Assembly (NCBI GenBank): GCA_021604925.1
Contig: BQJX01000040.1
Coordinates: 1-10,940, forward strand
DNA: 10,940 bases
Source: Gemmatimonadota bacterium
GTDB lineage: Bacteria; ARS69
Reading direction: 5' to 3'
Notes under the pieces: generated by a model
What the model was told of the DNA's origin: nothing
Databases searched by the model: none
What the model saw: only the letters and a program-made list of their open reading frames with translations
In this document: in pieces, positions 6,533-10,940 of the stretch
How the letters are laid out: each line of letters begins with the position of its first letter
Position numbering within the stretch: the first letter of the stretch is position 1
Position numbers and translations under genes: made by a program

Positions 6533-8121
6533 CCCGGCGGTTCGGTCCGGCACCGGCCGCGCGGGTCGCCTGCGTGGCGCTTCTTGCGGCACGGATCGCG
6601 GGGTGCCATCCCCAGCCGCCGGTCGAGGCGCCCCCGGCGCTCAGGACCTTCTGCTCGGAGGAAGCCACGCCCGCCCGCATCGAACGGCTGGCTCCCGGCG
6701 TCCTCACCGAGACGATCGAGCGCGTCCGTCACGATCTCTCGGATGCCAGCGGAATGTCGTTGGTGCTGTTCGATCGCGACCGGGTTCTCTTCGAGCTTCA
6801 CACGGGGTTCTCGCACTCGGAGTTGAGGTATCCGGTCAACTCGGAAACGGCCTTCTACATCGCATCGAGCACAAAGTCCCTGGTCGCGACCACCGCGTTG
6901 CTGTTGGAAGAGGAAGGGCTTCTTGATCTCGACACCCCGCTCTCCCGGTACCTTCCCACGCTCCACTTCCGAGGCTGGTTCCTGTCCGAGGACACCATCA
7001 CTCCGCGCCATCTGCTGACGCACGACACCGGCATCACGAGCAAGGCGCTGGAACTCCGCACGAGCATGACGGGAGAGTGGGACCGCGAAACGCTGCTGCG
7101 GCTCTACGGATCGGCGGGAGGCGGCCTCTCCAAACCCCGGTACAGCAACCTCAACTACGTTCTCCTCGGCATGGTTCTCGAGGAAGTCACCGGGCAGACG
7201 TGGCAGGAGCTGCTCCAGCAGCGCCTCTTGGACCCTCTGGCCATGCGAAGATCGTTCACGCACTGGGAGCGGCCCGCCGACAACATCGCGCATCCGCACA
7301 TGTTGGCGGCCGACGGAAGCATCCTGCCGGTTCCCGAAAGGCAGAACCTCCTCCGGGACAACACGCTGTTTCCGTCCGGCGGCGTCATCGCCTCCGCTCG
7401 GGATCTGGCGACCTACGTGCAGCTGTACCTGAACTGTGGCAAGGCCGGGGGCGTTCGTCTGCTGCCGGAGGCGACAATCCGAAACGCCATCGCCCCTCAC
7501 ACCAGGAACTCCGGAGGCGGCTTGCACGAGTACTTCGGATTCGGTTTCGGATGGGAACTCGCCCTCCACGACACCCTGACGCTGGTGGCCCATGGTGGCA
7601 GCAACAGGGTCGGCGCGAGATCCTACATAGCATTCAGCCCATCGCTTGGAATCGGACTCGTCATTCTTTCGAATGAGAACACGGTCACGCCCTACGTGCA
7701 GGGTGCCATCGCGCGTTTCGTTTGGGACTCGTTGACCGAGGCACCGGCCGCCGAGCGGCTGGACGAAACGCTCATCCGTTGGAAGGAGAAGGTCGAAGCC
7801 CGGTTTGCCGACCGCATCGACGGCCGGTTCCTGCCGGTGTTCGAGTACCCGAACGACCCGTTCCTCCAGCCGCCCCTGTCTGCGTTTGCCGGGTCCTATG
7901 CGGACGCCCGGTACGGCACCGTGCACGTCGGGGTTGCCTCGGATGGCCTGGAGATCCGGTACGGAAACTACGTCACGAGCAGGGTCCAGAGGCTGACCAG
8001 TACGCGATTTGTCGGCGACTTCGGGACCAACGCCGATCCGATCCGTTTCCACGTCCAGGGGTCCCAGGTGGTGGCGCTCGACTTCACCGGCATCGGCATC
8101 TCGTTCGAGAGAGCAAGGTAG
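6529..8121 (+). CDS. Serine beta-lactamase-family hydrolase, lipoprotein
   Basis: 530-residue serine hydrolase of the class C beta-lactamase/DD-peptidase/esterase family (Pfam Beta-lactamase). The lipoprotein signal ends in IAGC with Cys26; His at +2 predicts outer-membrane placement by the E. coli rule. Catalytic motifs: SxxK as Ser113-Ser-Thr-Lys116 (ASSTKS), YxN as Tyr205-Ser-Asn207 (PRYSNLNY), and His355-Gly-Gly (VAHGGSNRVG) in place of KTG. RHLLTHDTGI (160-169) and FPSGGVIASARDLATY (281-296) are further family marks. Residues about 448-530, opening with LSAFAGSYADARYGTVHV, look like the beta-barrel domain that often follows these enzymes (DUF3471-like). The GTG start at 6529 overlaps the preceding stop. 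Substrate cannot be told from sequence: the HGG box occurs in D-aminopeptidases and esterases, and true beta-lactamase activity is not implied. It converges on the gene ending at 8185; the 63-base gap shows no convincing terminator. Confidence 0.92.
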   Translation: MTRRFGPAPAARVACVALLAARIAGCHPQPPVEAPPALRTFCSEEATPARIERLAPGVLTETIERVRHDLSDASGMSLVLFDRDRVLFELHTGFSHSELRYPVNSETAFYIASSTKSLVATTALLLEEEGLLDLDTPLSRYLPTLHFRGWFLSEDTITPRHLLTHDTGITSKALELRTSMTGEWDRETLLRLYGSAGGGLSKPRYSNLNYVLLGMVLEEVTGQTWQELLQQRLLDPLAMRRSFTHWERPADNIAHPHMLAADGSILPVPERQNLLRDNTLFPSGGVIASARDLATYVQLYLNCGKAGGVRLLPEATIRNAIAPHTRNSGGGLHEYFGFGFGWELALHDTLTLVAHGGSNRVGARSYIAFSPSLGIGLVILSNENTVTPYVQGAIARFVWDSLTEAPAAERLDETLIRWKEKVEARFADRIDGRFLPVFEYPNDPFLQPPLSAFAGSYADARYGTVHVGVASDGLEIRYGNYVTSRVQRLTSTRFVGDFGTNADPIRFHVQGSQVVALDFTGIGISFERAR

Positions 8122-8184
8122 GCAGGTCCTGGTGACGACACCCCGCCCAGCGGACCCCGAGTGGTGCCACCCTCTTGCGCACCC

Positions 8185-9189
8185 TCAGCGTTCGTAGCTG
8201 CGGAACTCCCCAGCCGGGAAGCTCCCCGGACAGTCTCCGGTCCCGAAGACCGCGTCGGCGGTCGTCGGTGACGTCTTTCGGATAAAGATGAAGACCCCGC
8301 CCCCGCCGTAGCACACCTCGTCCTCCACCGCCTGGGGATCGGTGGCCGCGATGAAGTCGTGCGTTCCCTCGATGCCGGCAACCCGGACGGCGGCACCCGC
8401 CAGATCCTGGCCGATGGCGAAGCGCTCCCGGTAGGTGCCGTCCGGGGCATGGGACGTGAGGTACCACTCCCCCGCAACGCCGCCGCCCCCCGCCACGTCG
8501 CTGATCGTCCGGCACGGCGCACCGGGAACCAGCACGCCGCCGATCGTCCCGAAGCGCGCCTCGTATTCGCCGCGGAGGCTGTCATCGAAGTAGGCGAACG
8601 GGCACGCGCTATTGAGCTTCTCCCAGTCCTGGGTCTGGCGGTAGCGATCGGCGTTGGGAGTCAGATTCTCCTGGTCGAGGTCGTAGACGCCCACGTCGAA
8701 CCCGTCGCCGCCTCCCGACCCGGTCGCGTACCCGATCAGTTCGCCCGCCAGGATCAGGACCGGACCGACATTCGTGAAGAGGGAACTGGGATCGTCCCGC
8801 GGCACCAGGGCAGCGATGTCGGCACGAGGCTCATCGATGTGGCCGAGGCGGAAGCGGAACCGAGCGTTGATGTCGAACTGGAATCCGAAGTCGTTCGACG
8901 CGCCCACCCAGGTCGCCGACGTCAGCACCATTTCATGCGGCGCGTGAATGGCAATCGACGCCCCGTCGAATCGCACGAACGCGTGCCCCTTGATCTCGTC
9001 GCCACTGATCGATCCGGTGGGCACGATCATCGACACTTCCGATGGCTCCACGAGGTTCACTCCGAACACCGGAACCTCTCGGGAGGGATTGCCGCCGGGG
9101 CCGGTGGTCTCCTCGCCGCAACCCGTCAGGGCGGCCAGGATCGGAAGGGCGCTGAGGAGCCAGGGAACACAACGCGGAGTCGGCGACAC
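8185..9189 (-). CDS. Lipoprotein of unknown function
   Basis: 334 residues. The start is GTG at 9189, with GAGG (9195-9198) 5 bases upstream. A hydrophobic core (about 9-21) is followed by the lipobox LTGC, with Cys24 lipidated and Gly at +2, then a short Gly/Pro/Thr linker (EETTGPGGNP), which together indicate an outer-membrane or surface lipoprotein. I recognise no domain. Visible: a mostly beta-strand-like N-terminal half (about 40-175), a Gly-rich stretch SGGGDG (158-163), and four cysteines in the second half (196, 226, 293, 320), enough for two disulfides. A further Gly-rich turn, AGGGG (233-237), precedes GEWYLTSHAPDGTYRERFAIG, which reads like a meander of strands. Gly-rich acidic stretches may bind calcium, but no canonical site is clear. 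It is transcribed in the same direction as the small membrane protein gene upstream, with a hairpin-bearing 170-base gap. Confidence 0.8.
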   Translation of the reverse strand: MSPTPRCVPWLLSALPILAALTGCGEETTGPGGNPSREVPVFGVNLVEPSEVSMIVPTGSISGDEIKGHAFVRFDGASIAIHAPHEMVLTSATWVGASNDFGFQFDINARFRFRLGHIDEPRADIAALVPRDDPSSLFTNVGPVLILAGELIGYATGSGGGDGFDVGVYDLDQENLTPNADRYRQTQDWEKLNSACPFAYFDDSLRGEYEARFGTIGGVLVPGAPCRTISDVAGGGGVAGEWYLTSHAPDGTYRERFAIGQDLAGAAVRVAGIEGTHDFIAATDPQAVEDEVCYGGGGVFIFIRKTSPTTADAVFGTGDCPGSFPAGEFRSYER

Positions 9190-9275
9190 GGGGACCTCGG
9201 GTTCGGGGAACGGGAACAGGGACGAGCGCGGACCGACGCTAGGTCAAGAGCCTCGGAAGAATCAACTCCTAGTTC

Positions 9276-9330
9276 TCTCTCCGCCGGCAGCCCAGCCAGC
9301 CAGACCGCCCACCGAATGCCGGCGAAGAGA
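9276..9330 (-). other. Strand-specific 14-pair RNA hairpin in the gap 9190-9359
   Basis: Bases 9276-9289 pair with 9317-9330 (core CGCCGGCA/TGCCGGCG, outer TCTCT/AGAGA) around a 27-base loop. The one plus-strand mismatch, C9281/A9325, becomes a G-U wobble in the minus-strand transcript, so the stem is unbroken only there. It sits 29 bases past the stop of the 9360-9860 gene and upstream of the lipoprotein gene. No U-tract follows, so it is not a classical intrinsic terminator. A 3'-end stabiliser, processing site or attenuator is possible. The rest of the gap shows TTGACC at 9242-9247 on the minus strand but no matching -10 box. Confidence 0.5.
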
Positions 9331-9359
9331 CGCGAAAGCGATGTACCGATCGGTGGAAC

Positions 9360-9860
9360 TCAGCGCTCTCCACCTGCCTCGCGCACGGTACGTTCCACGA
9401 ACGCGCGAAGCTCGAACATCTCCTCGGTGCTGAGCCCCTGTCCGATGAACGCCGCGCCGTAGATGAACGCGATCAGGGCGAGCGAGGCCGGTGCCGCCCA
9501 GATCGTCCAGAGGGGACCTCCGATCGTCATCTGCGCGAAGCCCCACATCAGGCCGCCCAGCCCCACCATTCCCAGGAGGAAGAAGAGCGCCATGAACCCG
9601 GTCCAGACGTTCGGGCGGGGCGAGAAGCGTCCCTCGATCACCGGGCCCGCATCGGACGCGAGAAGCGTGATCTCCAGGTGGGGCGACAGAAGCGAGCGCC
9701 GAGCTTCCGGAAGACGCACGTAGGCGTGATCGCCCAGCACCTGGCCCACGAGTTCGGCGTCCTCCGCTTCGAGCCGCTCGCGGAGTCGGCGCATCACCTC
9801 GCGAGCGTCGCCGGGCACGGCGATCTCGAATCGGGGACGCATTCGAAGGGCGGGGATCAC
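9360..9860 (-). CDS. Small two-helix membrane protein, conserved hypothetical
   Basis: 166 residues. The N-terminal cytoplasmic part (about 1-80) is rich in charged residues (FEIAVPGDAREVMRRLRERL) and continues through HAYVRLPEARRSLLSPHLEI and GRFSPRPNVWTGFM. Two hydrophobic helices follow (about 86-108 and 116-140), then a short charged tail, STEEMFELRAFVERTV. This layout, with its short beta-rich segment ending in SP-hydrophobic strands and then a W-T-x-F-M helix, resembles an uncharacterised family I recall from Bacteroidota; that match is from memory. The start is GTG at 9860 with GAGG only 3 bases upstream. An internal ATG at 9842 (residue 7) keeps the RPRFEI opening but has no clear ribosome binding site. 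The start directly abuts the stop of a sorting-domain fragment. Function unknown. Confidence 0.75.
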   Translation of the reverse strand: MIPALRMRPRFEIAVPGDAREVMRRLRERLEAEDAELVGQVLGDHAYVRLPEARRSLLSPHLEITLLASDAGPVIEGRFSPRPNVWTGFMALFFLLGMVGLGGLMWGFAQMTIGGPLWTIWAAPASLALIAFIYGAAFIGQGLSTEEMFELRAFVERTVREAGGER

Positions 9861-9938
9861 CTACCTCACCAGGGCCATCTTCCGGGTTCCGGCGCCCGGC
9901 GTGACCCGGCCGAAGTACGTTCCCGCGGCGATCGACGA
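9861..9938 (-). pseudogene. Orphan remnant of a C-terminal sorting domain
   Basis: On the minus strand, 25 codons ending in TAG (9861-9863) read SSIAAGTYFGRVTPGAG then TRKMALVR. This matches the end of the intact sorting domain in the propeller protein (SAGVYFVKVTAGAETVTRKVVLVE), with two residues deleted before TRK. Nothing like the earlier part of such a domain (PNPF, SGRLV, LPAGRH, DG) is readable upstream in any of the three minus-strand frames. Instead one enters the leader of the divergent beta-helix gene. An in-frame GTG/ATG exists further up (to 10181) but runs antisense into that gene and lacks a ribosome binding site. I read it as the 3' stub of a deleted secreted-protein gene that once preceded the small membrane protein gene. 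Confidence 0.6.
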
Positions 9939-10036
9939 CGTAAGGAATGGCATCGCTCGGCCCATCGCGCACTCACTCCGAGAGGGGGGCGGCACTGGAC
10001 GGAGCATAGGCCCGGTAGCGTGCCCATTGCAAGTGG

Positions 10037-10065
10037 ACGGGCAGGGCCGATCGCGCCTGCCCCGT
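10037..10065. other. GC-rich inverted repeat in the leader of the beta-helix gene
   Basis: GGGCAGG (10039-10045) pairs with CCTGCCC (10056-10062); with one bulged C the stem extends to ACG/CGT (10037-10065). The loop contains CGATCG. It lies 64 bases before the ATG at 10130, in the 269-base region 9861-10129 that otherwise holds only the sorting-domain fragment. No U-tract flanks either side, so a leader structure or protein site is as likely as a terminator. Confidence 0.35.
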
Positions 10066-10118
10066 GGCTTGTAACCGCCTCCGCCCGAGAGTACCCTGGA
10101 GCAGGTCCATGTCTTCCT

Positions 10119-10124
10119 GGGAGG
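10119..10124 (+). promoter_or_regulatory. Ribosome binding site of the beta-helix gene
   Basis: GGGAGG, 5 bases before the ATG at 10130. It supports this start over the in-frame ATG at 10109, which would add seven residues (MSSWEDS) in front of the signal peptide. Confidence 0.7.
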
Positions 10125-10129
10125 ACTCC

Positions 10130-10940
10130 ATGCTCCGTTTGTCGCTCGTGCTGGTCGCTCTCCTAGCCTCTCCCGCCGCACTCTCCGCCCGCACCTGGCA
10201 CGTCAACTCCGCCGGCACCGGCGATGCGCCGACAATCCAGGCAGCAGCGATCGCAGCTGCTCCCGGCGACACCGTGCTGATCTCACCCGGCACCTACTTC
10301 GAACAGGACATCCCGCTGCGCCCCGGTCTCACCGTTCAGGGAGACTCGAACGATGAGACGGCTGTTTCGATCGTTGGCGATGCCTCCGCGCGGGTGTTCA
10401 GTGGAGTCTCGCCCGCCGAGACGTTCCAGCGAGCAATCCTGCAAGCCTTGACGATCCAGGGTGACGCCGGCGGACTGTACCTGGAGCGCTCATCCGCCAC
10501 CTTGCGTCGCGTGGTGTTCCAAGGAACCGTGGCGGATCGTGGCGCAGCCATCGAGACGCATCGCGTCCCCATCCTCAAACTGGAGCACTGCACGTTTCGC
10601 GACGGACTTGCGAACTGCGGTGGCGCCCTCTACCTCGGCGAGGGCTACGTCACGATCGCGGAAGACTGCCTGTTCGAACACAACGCCAACCACGCCATCG
10701 CGGCCCCCTCGGCATTGGCCCAGACGATCCTCACGCGGTGCCGCTTCCTCAGCAATCACGACACCGGGTCCGGGCTATCCGGCGGCGGGGCCGTCTACAC
10801 CGCCGGGTGGACCTCTGCCTCGGGGTCCGAGTTCGGCGGCAACTCGGCGGGCCAAGGAGGAGCGTTCCACGGGGCGCAGGGACCACACTCCTTTTCCGCG
10901 TGTGAGTTCCACGACAACTCTGCACAGGCCGGTGGCGCGT
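10130..10940 (+). CDS. Secreted right-handed parallel beta-helix protein (C-terminus cut by window edge)
   Basis: 270 codons are visible. The signal peptide MLRLSLVLVALLASPAALSA (1-20) is followed by RTWHVNSAGTGDAPTIQAA and then PGDTVLISPGTYFE (45-58). That is the standard opening of pectin-lyase-fold proteins, where an index of repeats begins after 'GDTVLxxPGTY'. Coils then recur about every 24-29 residues as C-x-F/E-F plus N-S/G-G-G elements: CTFRDGLANCGGALYL (154), CLFEHNAN (180), CRFLSNHDTG (204), SEFGGNSAGQGGAFHG (233), CEFHDNSAQAGGA (258). Such repeats stack into a beta-helix and are found in surface polysaccharide-binding or degrading proteins and in adhesin-like proteins; no catalytic residues can be identified in the visible part. 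By analogy with the propeller protein, a C-terminal sorting domain is expected beyond the window. It is divergent from the minus-strand genes on its left. Confidence 0.88.
   Translation, partial: MLRLSLVLVALLASPAALSARTWHVNSAGTGDAPTIQAAAIAAAPGDTVLISPGTYFEQDIPLRPGLTVQGDSNDETAVSIVGDASARVFSGVSPAETFQRAILQALTIQGDAGGLYLERSSATLRRVVFQGTVADRGAAIETHRVPILKLEHCTFRDGLANCGGALYLGEGYVTIAEDCLFEHNANHAIAAPSALAQTILTRCRFLSNHDTGSGLSGGGAVYTAGWTSASGSEFGGNSAGQGGAFHGAQGPHSFSACEFHDNSAQAGGA

Noticed and set aside
6460..8052. 530-codon open frame on the minus strand
   Set aside because: Antisense to the serine hydrolase gene with its complete SxxK/YxN/HGG set; no domain or signal is seen in the minus frame.
8122..8184. 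Terminator between the convergent genes
   Set aside because: Only short repeats such as GGTG-acga-CACC and GTGGTGCCAC are present, with no stem longer than 4-5 pairs and no U-tract on either strand.
9345..9354. Palindrome ACCGATCGGT just after the stop at 9360
   Set aside because: A perfect 10-base palindrome, but isolated and without a loop; in GC-rich DNA this is readily due to chance.
8359..9462. 367-codon open frame on the plus strand
   Set aside because: Lies opposite the lipoprotein gene, which has a lipobox and a ribosome binding site; the plus frame has neither.
9262..9972. 236-codon open frame on the minus strand
   Set aside because: Overlaps the two-helix membrane protein in another frame; its product is Arg/Gly/Pro-rich without membrane segments or motifs.
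1..10940. CRISPR array, insertion sequence, phage, toxin-antitoxin or defence system
   Set aside because: No regularly spaced repeats, transposase or integrase motifs, terminal inverted repeats, nuclease or small toxin/antitoxin pair was seen on either strand.

Overview
The window is high-GC bacterial DNA with eight protein genes, two of them cut by the window edges. Every one of the eight carries a signal peptide, lipoprotein signal or membrane segments, so this is an envelope/secretome neighbourhood. Long repeat-built secreted proteins, a C-terminal FlgD-like/type IX-style sorting domain (intact at 3242-3490, a fragment at 9861-9938), a pectin-lyase-fold beta-helix protein and an Asp-box propeller suggest a GC-rich member of the FCB superphylum (Eisenbacteria-, Krumholzibacteria- or Latescibacteria-like). 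That placement is inferred from protein style, not from a marker gene. Six of the eight genes appear to start with GTG or TTG.

Left part (1-5758), all on the minus strand. A TTG-started secreted Asp-box beta-propeller protein with a sorting domain (3242-5758) ends at a good hairpin terminator (3181-3209). It is followed by a two-gene unit: a polytopic GT-C glycosyltransferase resembling the AftB-like family (1379-3133), whose TGA overlaps the GTG of a sulfatase-superfamily lipoprotein (1-1382, cut at its C-terminus). The sulfatase-like protein has threonine where classical sulfatases have Cys/Ser, so it may be a phospho- or glycan-transfer enzyme rather than a sulfatase. The overlap suggests the two act together on a surface glycan or lipid-linked sugar.

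Middle (5759-8121). A 261-base divergent intergenic region carries GTTCAC half-sites and palindromes. To its right, on the plus strand, lie an exported NTF2/SnoaL-fold protein (6020-6532) and a serine beta-lactamase-family lipoprotein (6529-8121), again coupled by a GTGA overlap.

Right part (8122-10940). A minus-strand lipoprotein of unknown function (8185-9189) converges on the serine hydrolase. Upstream of it, in the same direction, are a strand-specific hairpin (9276-9330), a small two-helix membrane protein (9360-9860) and, abutting its start codon, a 25-codon remnant of a sorting domain (9861-9938). A divergent plus-strand gene for a secreted parallel beta-helix protein (10130 onward) runs off the right edge.

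I see no tRNA, rRNA, CRISPR array, insertion sequence or phage gene, and no clear multi-gene defence or biosynthetic system. The most informative points are the glycosyltransferase/Thr-sulfatase pair and the orphan sorting-domain fragment.
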